From Bacteroidia bacterium (GTDB taxonomy: Bacteria; Bacteroidota; Bacteroidia; J057): a stretch of 64,000 bases of DNA. The notes beneath the pieces were generated by a model. It worked only from the letters and a program-made list of their open reading frames with translations, was not told the origin of the DNA and searched no databases. The stretch is taken from the NCBI GenBank assembly GCA_030430205.1, contig JAUIGE010000003.1, positions 124,001-188,000 of the forward strand, in the 5' to 3' direction. Position 1 is the first letter of the stretch. Each line of letters starts with the position of its first letter. The position numbers and the translations under genes were made by a program. Below are positions 17,055-25,144 of the stretch, piece by piece.

Positions 17055-17092
17055 AAAGAAAGATTTTTTCAGCGCTTAAGATAGAGATTTTT

Positions 17093-17731
17093 TTAGGGTA
17101 AGGGGTAGCTGCTGTAGCCATTATCTATGCCCCATTTTACGAGGGCTTCCACATTGCTGATGTTCAGTTTTGCCGTGATGTTTTTTTTGTGTCTGGCAAT
17201 CAGCTCTTTGCTTTTGCCCGTCTCTTCTGCTATCTGGGGCACATTCATGCCTCTGCTTATATAGGCCAGGATTTCCTTTTCCTTTTCTGTCAGGTGAACA
17301 AAACCTTTACGAATCATGGCAGCTACCTCATCAGAGTACCTTGTCTCCCCCCGATGGACGATATCTCTGATCGCAGCTGCTAATTTTTCTATCGGCTCAG
17401 ATTTGGTGAAATAGCCATTTACTCCTATTTCTACAGCCCTTTTTACCCTACTGGAAGTTGAATAGCCAGAGAGAATCATGCATTTCGTTTCTGGTTTATC
17501 TGTCTGGATTTTTTGAGCTATTTGTAAACCATCGGCTATTTCGGACTTCCCTCCTAATTGAATATCCAGGATGGCAATATGAATGGGTTGGTTTTTAATT
17601 TTTTGCCAAAATGTAGTCCACTCATACTCCGTGACAAGGATTTCCAGGTCACTTTCTTTGGAAAGCTTTGCTGCCAGGCCTTCGGCCAGGGTTCGGTGAT
17701 CATCCAGGATCGCTACTTTGATGCTAGTCAT
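17093..17731 (-). CDS. Response regulator, receiver plus LuxR-type HTH (third regulator of the locus)
   Basis: 212 residues. Receiver domain: acidic pocket ILDDH (8-12), phospho-acceptor D56 in HIAILDIQLGG, Thr/Ser in ILSGYST and Lys in GYFTKSE. The C-terminal HTH (about 150-205) reads LTEKEKEILAYISRGMNVPQ and SKELIARHKKNITAKLN. It has no kinase gene of its own: it is the second regulator after the 18428-20521 kinase and lies 32 bp behind the 17764-18408 regulator. It is the most diverged of the three, for example in its last residues. Confidence 0.9.
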   Translation of the reverse strand: MTSIKVAILDDHRTLAEGLAAKLSKESDLEILVTEYEWTTFWQKIKNQPIHIAILDIQLGGKSEIADGLQIAQKIQTDKPETKCMILSGYSTSSRVKRAVEIGVNGYFTKSEPIEKLAAAIRDIVHRGETRYSDEVAAMIRKGFVHLTEKEKEILAYISRGMNVPQIAEETGKSKELIARHKKNITAKLNISNVEALVKWGIDNGYSSYPLP

Positions 17732-17763
17732 AGGGAAGAATTTACGATTGGCTACTTTCTGTA

Positions 17764-18408
17764 CTAAAGCTTGTGATATCCATGCTCTATACCCCAGGCG
17801 ACAAGCGCTTCTACATTGTTAATGCCCAACTTTTTCATGACATTTTTTTTGTGGGTCTTAATTACGGCATCGGAGCGGCCTGTTAATTTTTTGATTCTGG
17901 GTACATTGTTTCCCATGCTGATGTATTTCAGAATTTCAATCTCTCTATCTGTAAAGTGGATTTCCGGCTCTTTTTCGCAGGCGATCATGATATTCACTAC
18001 CTTTTGAGAAAAGTAAACCATCTTTTGGCTATGAACTATCCGGATGGCTTTGAGCAATTCTTTGGTAGATTCTTCTTTTAGAAGATAGCCATGAACATTG
18101 GCTTTTTTTGCCCTGCGAATTTCTTCGCAGGTTGCAGAAAGGGAGAGCAAAATGCATTTCATCTCGGGTTGGGTATATTGGAAATATTGAGCGATGTCAA
18201 TGCCATCCTCCACATCTTCCTGTTTGCTGAGATGTATATCCAGGACTGCTATATCAATGGTTTTGTCTTTAACCTGGCTTTTAAAGGTTTCCCAACTATG
18301 ACTGGTTACCAATACTTCAATATCTGATTCTTTTTCTAAAATCGCCTGCAGGCCTTCCAATTGGTTTTTGTGGTCATCGAGAATCGCTAGTTTGATTGGA
18401 GTTTTCAT
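17764..18408 (-). CDS. Response regulator, receiver plus LuxR-type HTH (second regulator)
   Basis: About 214 residues from the ATG at 18408 (MKTPIKLAILDDH); an extension to 18444 would overlap the kinase gene and is not needed. Acidic pocket LDDH, phospho-acceptor D57 in IAVLDIHLSK, switch Ser in LLSLSAT, conserved Lys in GYLLKEES. HTH: FTDREIEILKYISMGNNVP and RSDAVIKTHKKNVMKKLG, then NNVEALVAWGIEHGYHK, nearly the same ending as the 20995-21675 regulator. It starts 19 bp after its cognate kinase gene. Confidence 0.9.
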   Translation of the reverse strand: MKTPIKLAILDDHKNQLEGLQAILEKESDIEVLVTSHSWETFKSQVKDKTIDIAVLDIHLSKQEDVEDGIDIAQYFQYTQPEMKCILLSLSATCEEIRRAKKANVHGYLLKEESTKELLKAIRIVHSQKMVYFSQKVVNIMIACEKEPEIHFTDREIEILKYISMGNNVPRIKKLTGRSDAVIKTHKKNVMKKLGINNVEALVAWGIEHGYHKL

Positions 18409-18427
18409 GAGAAATGGGCGTTTAATA

Positions 18428-20521
18428 TTATGGGTTAAAATCAATCATATAGGCAGTGCCATGTCCGGGGGATGTATCTATCAGGAGAGTTCCTTTGATT
18501 TCGCGGACACGTTCTTTGATATTTTTTATTCCGATCCCTGTATCAGGGCTTGACTCTATTTTTTCCAGGTCAAAGCCTTTGCCATTGTCCTCAATGATCA
18601 GGTTGAGGCCGTCTTCGTTTTGGTTCAGGCTGATAGACAGCTTTGTTGCACCGCTGCTTTTGCGGGCGTTTTCAGCTATTTCGTTGGCGATGGAGAATAG
18701 TTGGTACTTCAAATCGGGCTCCAGAGGGTGGGCGAGCTCTACACTATACACTTCTACTTCAATCTGGCTTGAGGGGTCTTTTTCGATTCTGTTTTTGATT
18801 TGATCAAATAACTGCCGGATCTGGAGTTTTTCCCGCGAATTCTCGGTCATCTCCTGCGAGAGTTCCCGGACATTCTGATAGGTCTTTTCCAGATCTGTCA
18901 TCATTTCTGATATATGCCCTTCAGCTGCTTTTTCGCCCTTTAGTACCTTGTCTGCCCAGCTTTCGATTTCTCGTTTGATCACAATCAAATCTCCTGCTAT
19001 ATGGTCGTGTAGGTTGCGGCCGATCCGCTTTCTTTCCTCCATCATCCCCTGCTGTTGGACTTGCATAAACTCGAAGTTCTGCTTGGCCTGTAGCGCCTGA
19101 TATTCAGCTTCTTTTCGGGCTACTTTTCTTTTTTTGTCGATGTTGAGGTAGGATAAATAAAAGATGGATGCCAAGCCCAGGAGAAATATCAACCCGCCTA
19201 CAAACAGCCAGCGAAATTCCTTTTCAGCCTGGGCCACGCGCAGGGTTTTGCGTCGATTTTCCTCTATTATTTTGGTGGCGGAGATTTCGCTTTCGCTGAG
19301 CAGGTCTTTGTGCTCCCGGTAGCGACGCTCATAGATATAGGCAGAATCTGCTTGATTCGTCCTGGCAAATACCTCCGCAAGGCTACTTGCGATCTCAGCG
19401 CTTTCAAGCGTATATGCATGCTTTTGGGCAAGCCGGTAAGCTGCCGAAAGGTAACTGATAGCTTCCTCATACTTGCCTTCTTCCTGGGCCACACTTCCCA
19501 GGCTGGACAAAACCTCTGCCAGGCGCCGTTCCTGATTTTGCTGCTGATATAAATCTTTTGCCTGTAGAAAATAGCTTTTTGCCGCTTTCAAATTGCCTTC
19601 GTTCAGAAAACTAACCGCCAGGTTGTAGGCATTTAATCCCATGCCTAGGGTATCTCTCAGCGAAGCCTTTAGTTTCTGTATTTTATCATAATAATTACGT
19701 GCCACTGCATTTTTTCCCCGGTCAACCAGGCGCTGAGCCCGGGCTTCCAGGACCATGGCAAAGAAGGCTGTATCGTCCTTGGTCTCTCTTTCCAGCTTGT
19801 CAAAAAGGGAATCAGCTTCCGGGTAATCCAGTTGGGAATAGAGAAGTGCCAGCTCATATTCCGCACTTTGGGTAAAAGCAGGGAAAAAATCCTCCGGCTC
19901 CCTCAAAGCAAGGCTTTGAAGAAAACTACCCATGGCAGCGTCGGGCCTGCCCTGTTGGATGTAGGCTTCGCCTTGAGTTTGAAGCAGCATGCGCTGGTAT
20001 TGTGACGACATGCTGTCGGTCCACTCCGGATGGACGCGCACGATCTGGAGGCCTTCCTCCAGCAAAGGGAAGGCATCTTCCACCCTGCCTCCATAGATAT
20101 GGATGAGGGCGATATTGTTCAGGCTACTCGCTACGCGAGAGCTATTGAGAGGCGAAGCCTCTTTTCGCATCAGCTCCCTTCGCAGGTCAAGGCCCTCCCG
20201 GGCATAAATGAGCGCCTGCTGAAAATCCTCTTTTTTCTGAAATATACTGCCCAGCCTGGTCTTGCTTTCTGCCTGTCCGAAAGTGTAACTGATATTATTG
20301 GATTTTTCCAGTGCCCACATGCTCAGGCATTGGGCATCTTCTAGCTGCCCATCCAACATCAAATAAAAAGCTTCCGTGGTCGCATAGATAATGCTGTCCT
20401 GGAGGGTTTTGAGAGGCTTTTCGGAGGAGAAATAGGGTTGTATGGAAGCAAAATCACAGGCTTGGATCGCTTGAAAAGGAAGAACGAAAAGGCATAATAA
20501 AGAAATGGCAAGGTGTTTCAT
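18428..20521 (-). CDS. TPR-containing sensor histidine kinase (second kinase)
   Basis: 697 residues: signal peptide (1 to about 21), a periplasmic array of tetratricopeptide repeats (about 45-400; e.g. SKTRLGSIFQKKEDFQQAL, NLAVSFLNEGNLKAAKSYF), one transmembrane helix near 432-452 (WLFVGGLIFLLGLASIFYLS), a coiled coil, and a HisKA_3 dimerisation helix with the phospho-His in RIGRNLHDHIAG (about 508). The HATPase domain has NEIAENARK (N box), EDNGKGFD (G1) and GIGIKNIKERV (G2). It is paralogous along its whole length to the kinase at 21678-23801. It should phosphorylate the regulator encoded directly downstream. Confidence 0.9.
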   Translation of the reverse strand: MKHLAISLLCLFVLPFQAIQACDFASIQPYFSSEKPLKTLQDSIIYATTEAFYLMLDGQLEDAQCLSMWALEKSNNISYTFGQAESKTRLGSIFQKKEDFQQALIYAREGLDLRRELMRKEASPLNSSRVASSLNNIALIHIYGGRVEDAFPLLEEGLQIVRVHPEWTDSMSSQYQRMLLQTQGEAYIQQGRPDAAMGSFLQSLALREPEDFFPAFTQSAEYELALLYSQLDYPEADSLFDKLERETKDDTAFFAMVLEARAQRLVDRGKNAVARNYYDKIQKLKASLRDTLGMGLNAYNLAVSFLNEGNLKAAKSYFLQAKDLYQQQNQERRLAEVLSSLGSVAQEEGKYEEAISYLSAAYRLAQKHAYTLESAEIASSLAEVFARTNQADSAYIYERRYREHKDLLSESEISATKIIEENRRKTLRVAQAEKEFRWLFVGGLIFLLGLASIFYLSYLNIDKKRKVARKEAEYQALQAKQNFEFMQVQQQGMMEERKRIGRNLHDHIAGDLIVIKREIESWADKVLKGEKAAEGHISEMMTDLEKTYQNVRELSQEMTENSREKLQIRQLFDQIKNRIEKDPSSQIEVEVYSVELAHPLEPDLKYQLFSIANEIAENARKSSGATKLSISLNQNEDGLNLIIEDNGKGFDLEKIESSPDTGIGIKNIKERVREIKGTLLIDTSPGHGTAYMIDFNP

Positions 20522-20536
20522 GGCTATTTTAGAAGG

Positions 20537-20950
20537 TTATTCGGGGATTTTTTTGATGGGCATTCCAATATTACTTTTGTGTACAACCCGGGCTCTCTTT
20601 TTTTCTGTATCGGTTTTTCCCGAGTCCAGAACCCAGTCTATGAATTCACCCTCCAGGGTGAAAAAAATGTTGAAGACATACTCCTTGTCCTCAATGGCCG
20701 AAAAAGCAGGGAGTGTCACCAGATGTGTAATGGGATCCTCTGCTTCAACCATTTCGTACTCATCTGCCTGAAGGAGTGAGCAATATATATCATAATCCAC
20801 GCCTTCTTCTTGACTAATTTGGGAAGAAACCGGCCCCGCCATGATATTTCCACTTTGAGCTAAATCATGCTCAAGATGGAAGGTATAGGTTTCTGTTCCC
20901 TCCGGATGGAGGATGAATGCGCGTCTTTCCTTGATATGAAATTCTGACAT
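20537..20950 (-). CDS. Small uncharacterised protein, paralogue of the 23813-24217 protein
   Basis: About 137 residues from the ATG at 20950 (MSEFHIKERRAFILHPEGTE). A GTG 48 bases earlier would overlap the preceding regulator gene and is less likely. No signal peptide or membrane helix; pattern of alternating hydrophobic residues suggests a beta-sandwich. It shares order and motifs with the 134-residue protein upstream in the operon: aFILhpEG, Tf.LehDLAqSG, then F.IFF..EGEFIDWVLDSG, and a basic C-terminus VVHKSNIGMPIKK. I do not recognise the family. It sits between the first regulator and the second kinase, mirroring the position of its paralogue before the first kinase. Confidence 0.7.
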   Translation of the reverse strand: MSEFHIKERRAFILHPEGTETYTFHLEHDLAQSGNIMAGPVSSQISQEEGVDYDIYCSLLQADEYEMVEAEDPITHLVTLPAFSAIEDKEYVFNIFFTLEGEFIDWVLDSGKTDTEKKRARVVHKSNIGMPIKKIPE

Positions 20951-20994
20951 AATGTGATGGTGTTTAATGGTGAAATAATGTATGAAAGAGGTCC

Positions 20995-21675
20995 TCACCT
21001 CTTATGATATCCATGCTCAATAGCCCAGACCACCAATGCTTCTACATTGCGGATGCCCAGTTTTTTCATGACGTTTTTCTTATGGGTTCGGATAACAGAT
21101 TCCGCCCAGCCGCTTTCTTTGACAGTCTGCGGCACATTGTGGCCTTTGGCAAAATAGACCAGCACTTCTTCTTCCCTGCGGGTAAGGTTGGGGGCATCAT
21201 CTTCCTCGGGATCTCCTTTCAGGAGAATGTCCATGACAATACGGGAGTAGTAGGTCCTATTGGTGGAGTTAAGGCATTCGATGGCTCGGATAAGTTCCCG
21301 GCTGGTTTCTTCTTTCAGGATATACCCCTCTATCCCAGTCGCCTGTGCCCTTTCTATTTGCTTATAATCTGTATCAAAAGTCATCAGAACAATTTTGCAG
21401 CCGGACTTATGGTCACGCAGGTATTGAGCGATTTCGATGCCATCTACCTCTTCTTCATTCCCATCGTTTCTGTTTAAGTGAATATCTAAAATGAAAATGT
21501 CCACTTCCTGATTTTTGACCTGCGGCCAAAAGGCATCCCAGCTTTGGGCTGCGGCCACGAGATTCAAATTCCTTTCTCTCGAAACTATCGTTTTCAATCC
21601 TTCCAATGTAACAGGATGGTCTTCCAGGATAGCAATATGAATTGTCTTGCTTGTTTTGGCTTTTGATTTAAACAT
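20995..21675 (-). CDS. Response regulator, receiver plus LuxR-type HTH (first regulator)
   Basis: 226 residues. Receiver: acidic pair in ILEDH (17-20), phospho-acceptor D64 in IFILDIHLNRND, switch Thr in LMTFDT, Lys in GYILKEET. The HTH reads LTRREEEVLVYFAKGHNVPQ and ESVIRTHKKNVMKKLG, ending WAIEHGYHKR. It starts two bases after the stop codon of the first kinase, so the two are almost surely a cognate pair. Confidence 0.9.
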   Translation of the reverse strand: MFKSKAKTSKTIHIAILEDHPVTLEGLKTIVSRERNLNLVAAAQSWDAFWPQVKNQEVDIFILDIHLNRNDGNEEEVDGIEIAQYLRDHKSGCKIVLMTFDTDYKQIERAQATGIEGYILKEETSRELIRAIECLNSTNRTYYSRIVMDILLKGDPEEDDAPNLTRREEEVLVYFAKGHNVPQTVKESGWAESVIRTHKKNVMKKLGIRNVEALVVWAIEHGYHKR

Positions 21676-21677
21676 GC

Positions 21678-23801
21678 TTATTTATTTTTTAAGATAAAAA
21701 GGTGAGGAATATCAACAATCACGGACGTCCCTTTGCCAGGGATAGAACTAAATTCGATGCTGCCTTCGAGCTTTTTTTCTACCCGCTTTTTAAGGCTCCC
21801 TAATCCTACGCCCCTATTTTTTGTTCTGCGCAGAACTTTTTCTACATCAAAACCGACCCCATCGTCTTCAATGCTCATATTTAAAGCTTCGCCTTCGCGG
21901 ATAAGCTGAATACTTAATGAAGGAGCCTTGCTGTACTTTTGGGCATTATTTACCAACTCCTGAAGGCATAGGATAAGCTGGAGTTCTTTCTCTTCTTCGA
22001 TGGGTTTATCTATATCGATAAAGTGTATCAGGACCTTCATGCTTGAGATGGCCTCTACCCGATGCTTCAACTCTCTGGCCCAGTCTTCCAGCCCAAAGCC
22101 TGCAAAGGCCTTCTTTGTCAGACCTTTTGTGATATCTTTTAAATCCTGAGTGGCTTTGCCAAGCCATTGGTTGGCCAATGATACAGATTCTTCGATTTCG
22201 GAATGATGGTTCGTTAAAGCATCTTTTACTTCCTGGATTTTGCTTTTGGCAGAACCCAGCAATTGCCCCAGACCATCATGAAGGTCATCAGCGAGGCGCC
22301 CGCGCTCCTGAAAAGTTCCTTTGCGCTGGTATTGCAGATAGGTTTGGGTAACCTCCTTTTCTTTGAGTTTGTAGGCTGCTATTTTCTTGTTTTGAAGGGC
22401 CTGGCGAATGATAAAATAGAGGAGGAACAAAAGGGCCGAGATAATGATGGCTGCGCCTATGTTGATGAGGCGATTTCGCTCCTGCGCATGCGAAAACCGC
22501 TCTGCATGCAACTCTGCCTCGCTGCGATGCGCCTCTATCAACCTGATAGACTCCCGCTCACTGATGCTGACAGCATCTCTGTGTTCTCTGTATAGCCTTT
22601 CATAATGAAAGGCCGAATCCGTTTCTCCCTGCTGACCAAAGAGGTCAGCGAGCTTGCCGGCGAGCTCGACGCTCTTGATCAAATAATGTTGCTGTTGTGA
22701 AAGCTGGTAGCCTTTTCGGAAGTATGCAAGGGCTTGAGCTGTGTTGCCTTCTGCTTCCAGGAGGGTGCCCAGGCTGGAATACAGCTGAGCCAGCCGTCTT
22801 TCCTGCTTTTGATTTTTGTAAAAAAGGACGGCTTCAGCAAAGTGCTTTTTGGCCGTAGTATAATCTCCTTCATTCAAATAAGTGACTCCCAGGTTAAAAT
22901 TGCACAGCCCGATGCCGATGCTGTCATTTAGTTCACGGCGTGTTTTCAGGCTTTTGTAAAAGTAAGGCCTTGCTTCTTCAATTTTATCTGCCTCCAGAAG
23001 CCTTTGGCCTTGGGCACCCTGGACATTGGCCATGAAATGAGCGGAGCCGTTATTTTCCCTTAAGAGCTTATCGAGGAGCGTATCTTCTATTCCCAATTGG
23101 GTGTTCAGCAGGGCCAGCTCGTAGTCCGTCTTCTGTGTATAGGCAGGATTCAAGTCGACAGGCTTAGCTAATGCGAGGCTTTGGTGAAATTTGATGATGG
23201 CAGAATCTGGCTTGTCCAACTGTACAAATGCCGCTCCCTGACTATGCAGGATCGAACGTGTATGCAGATTTTTCTTTTGATCGGAAAAATCAGGGAATTG
23301 AGAGATTGAACTCATCCCTTTATGAAGGAGCTCAAGCGCTTCTTCTGCTTTCCCCAAATATATATGTGGTACAGCAAGGTTGTTATGAATGCCGATATAG
23401 CGATCAATATTCCGTTCTGAGGGTTCCGTTTCGGCCAGGTATTTCCGTATATCCATTGCCTTCTGAAAATGGAAGATGGCCTGCTCGTACTTTTCCTGAT
23501 TTTGATAAATGCCACCCAGCCTGCTGTGGCTTTCTGACCGTCCGAATAGGTAACTGATCTTTTCAGATTTTTGTAATGCCCAATCACTGAGGCACTTAGC
23601 CTCTTTGTTTTTCTTTTCAATCAGCAAATAAAAGGCCTGTAAAGTGATCCAATTTATGCTATCATATACGCTTTCTATTTTCTCCCCTTTTTCAAGGGCT
23701 TTCGCAATATAAGGACTGAGGGATTCCGCATCGCAGGCCAGTATACTGGCAGGCATACTGAGGAAGCAGAACAAACAGAAGGTGAGATGGGAGACTTTCA
23801 T
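21678..23801 (-). CDS. TPR-containing sensor histidine kinase (first kinase)
   Basis: 707 residues: signal peptide (1 to about 22), periplasmic TPR array (about 50-400; SHSRLGGIYQNQEKYEQAI, NLAVPHIYLGKAEEALELL, NLGVTYLNEGDYTTAKKHF), a transmembrane helix (IGAAIIISALLFLLYFII, about 447-465), and a HisKA_3 helix with phospho-His in RGRLADDLHDGLGQ (about 510). HATPase motifs: ELVNNAQKYS, EDDGVGFD, RGVGLGSLKKRV and PGKGTSV. The sensor is therefore outside the inner membrane and output goes to the regulator two bases downstream. Paralogue of 18428-20521. Confidence 0.92.
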   Translation of the reverse strand: MKVSHLTFCLFCFLSMPASILACDAESLSPYIAKALEKGEKIESVYDSINWITLQAFYLLIEKKNKEAKCLSDWALQKSEKISYLFGRSESHSRLGGIYQNQEKYEQAIFHFQKAMDIRKYLAETEPSERNIDRYIGIHNNLAVPHIYLGKAEEALELLHKGMSSISQFPDFSDQKKNLHTRSILHSQGAAFVQLDKPDSAIIKFHQSLALAKPVDLNPAYTQKTDYELALLNTQLGIEDTLLDKLLRENNGSAHFMANVQGAQGQRLLEADKIEEARPYFYKSLKTRRELNDSIGIGLCNFNLGVTYLNEGDYTTAKKHFAEAVLFYKNQKQERRLAQLYSSLGTLLEAEGNTAQALAYFRKGYQLSQQQHYLIKSVELAGKLADLFGQQGETDSAFHYERLYREHRDAVSISERESIRLIEAHRSEAELHAERFSHAQERNRLINIGAAIIISALLFLLYFIIRQALQNKKIAAYKLKEKEVTQTYLQYQRKGTFQERGRLADDLHDGLGQLLGSAKSKIQEVKDALTNHHSEIEESVSLANQWLGKATQDLKDITKGLTKKAFAGFGLEDWARELKHRVEAISSMKVLIHFIDIDKPIEEEKELQLILCLQELVNNAQKYSKAPSLSIQLIREGEALNMSIEDDGVGFDVEKVLRRTKNRGVGLGSLKKRVEKKLEGSIEFSSIPGKGTSVIVDIPHLFILKNK

Positions 23802-23812
23802 AAAAGATAGAG

Positions 23813-24217
23813 TTAACCGCCCTTGGGTCCCAAAGGCATATTGATGATATTACTATGTATGACTTCAGCTTTCTCCTTTGGAGGCGTACCTGAGCCCGAA
23901 GCCCAGTCAATGCTATCATCATTCTCCTTGACGAAAACCCTGAAAACATACAGATGTTCCGGATCTGACTCGGGCACAAAGCCGTTAAGAAATGCATCAT
24001 GCGTAACAGAAACGGTCACATTTGGGAGCCCCCCGCTTTTTGTCACCTTGCAGGTTATTTTGAAATCACAATCTGACTGGTCACCCTCGACTATCGGGTC
24101 TCCATCCCGAATATAGCCACTGTGGTTGATGTCATGGGTGAGATTGAGGTAATAATCACCCTCGGACTCATCGTATAAAATGAATTCGATGCGGTCGGAA
24201 ATTTCATAAGTAGACAT
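23813..24217 (-). CDS. Small uncharacterised protein encoded directly after the caspase
   Basis: 134 residues, acidic, no signal peptide or membrane helix. Motifs shared with the 20537-20950 protein: RIEFILYDESEG, YLNLTHDINHSG, a central beta-rich part, FRVFVKENDDSIDWASGSG and VIHSNIINMPLGPKGG at the C-terminus. It begins 11 bases after the caspase gene and ends 11 bases before the first kinase, so co-expression with both is very likely. Family not recognised; a substrate, inhibitor or adaptor of the caspase would fit the position but nothing in the sequence proves it. Confidence 0.72.
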   Translation of the reverse strand: MSTYEISDRIEFILYDESEGDYYLNLTHDINHSGYIRDGDPIVEGDQSDCDFKITCKVTKSGGLPNVTVSVTHDAFLNGFVPESDPEHLYVFRVFVKENDDSIDWASGSGTPPKEKAEVIHSNIINMPLGPKGG

Positions 24218-24228
24218 AGTGTAAGGGG

Positions 24229-25005
24229 TTATAGGTAAAAAGGTTTTTCAAGGAGAAACTTTTGATTGTTGTTGCCGCTTGCCTGGTTGGGCTTGTAGTA
24301 GGGGTGTGAATTCTTTTTGAGTTTGCGGTAAAACAATTGGTTGTTCAACTTCCCCTGGTCTTGGTGCCAAAGCCTGATCAGGGTTTGGGTGAAAAGGCCG
24401 TTCCCTGCCAGTTCATGAGGGCTTACTGCTGCCCAGAAGAGAGTTGAAGCTTTTAGCTTTTGGCACTTGTCAAAGCCTGAATAATTCTTAATCCGGCTCT
24501 CTGGACGGAACTTCCGAAGGTCAAGCTTCAGTGGAGCTGATGGGCCTTCCAGCTTGTCCATCCCTCCACTATGACAACTGTCAATGATGATATGAATTTT
24601 GGCGCCTTCTACCGCCTGGCAGAGATGGTAATAGAATACATCGTCCAGGAGGATATCGTCATAAAAACAGAGAAGCTCATCCATTCCATCGAAGGGTTCA
24701 TCATCCTTGAACATGACATTATTTGATTGGCCGCCATGGCCGGAGAAGCTGATGACAAGCAAATCGCCGGCTGCCAGTCGGGCGATGTTTTTTTCCAGTA
24801 AATCTACAAAAGCTTCGCGGGTCGCCTTTTCATTCGTCCGAAGAAATACTTCTGTAAAACCTTGCTGACGAGTGATCTCAGCGAGACCCTCTGCATCTTT
24901 CACACTATATTTAAGGGGTTCTACTTCTCTGAAGTATTTTTCAACATAATTGCTGTCATTCACCTTGTCGAGCCCAAAATGTATTGCAAATCCTTTAGTA
25001 GCCAT
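24229..25005 (-). CDS. Caspase-family (peptidase C14) protease
   Basis: 258 residues, a single p20/p10-type domain. The N-terminus AIHFGLDKVNDSNY matches the start of bacterial caspase-like proteins; the catalytic dyad is H90 (SFSGHGGQ) and C144 (IIDSCHSGG); D109 and E110 before LLCFYDD fit the acidic pocket of Arg/Lys-specific metacaspase/orthocaspase types. The Lys/Arg-rich stretch after C144 (LDLRKFRPESRIK) would be a natural self-cleavage linker. There is no signal peptide, so it should act in the cytoplasm. It is the first gene of a compact eight-gene minus-strand operon with two TPR kinases and three regulators. Confidence 0.9.
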   Translation of the reverse strand: MATKGFAIHFGLDKVNDSNYVEKYFREVEPLKYSVKDAEGLAEITRQQGFTEVFLRTNEKATREAFVDLLEKNIARLAAGDLLVISFSGHGGQSNNVMFKDDEPFDGMDELLCFYDDILLDDVFYYHLCQAVEGAKIHIIIDSCHSGGMDKLEGPSAPLKLDLRKFRPESRIKNYSGFDKCQKLKASTLFWAAVSPHELAGNGLFTQTLIRLWHQDQGKLNNQLFYRKLKKNSHPYYKPNQASGNNNQKFLLEKPFYL

Positions 25006-25060
25006 GAGCTAGTTTATAATGAGGAGTAATTCAGGATATTATATCATCTCATTGTATGAA

Positions 25061-25088
25061 CAAAGTTATGATAATTGAATATCCCAAA
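25061..25088 (-). promoter_or_regulatory. Candidate promoter of the caspase/two-component operon
   Basis: On the minus strand TTTG (25088-25085) is followed after 16 bases by TAACTTTG (25068-25061), matching the Bacteroidota -7 consensus TAnnTTTG; the spacer is slightly short. It lies about 55 bp upstream of the caspase ATG, in the only gap before the operon. Confidence 0.4.
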
Positions 25089-25144
25089 CTTCCCCCAATT
25101 AGGGGAGCTGGCGAAAAGGATAGAAAAATGGTTTTCTGGACTAA

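Noticed and set aside
16290-17084. 264-residue open frame antisense to the hydroxy-acid oxidase
   Set aside because: Mirror frame of a GC-rich conserved gene; no recognisable motif and the sense frame has clear FMN-enzyme signatures.
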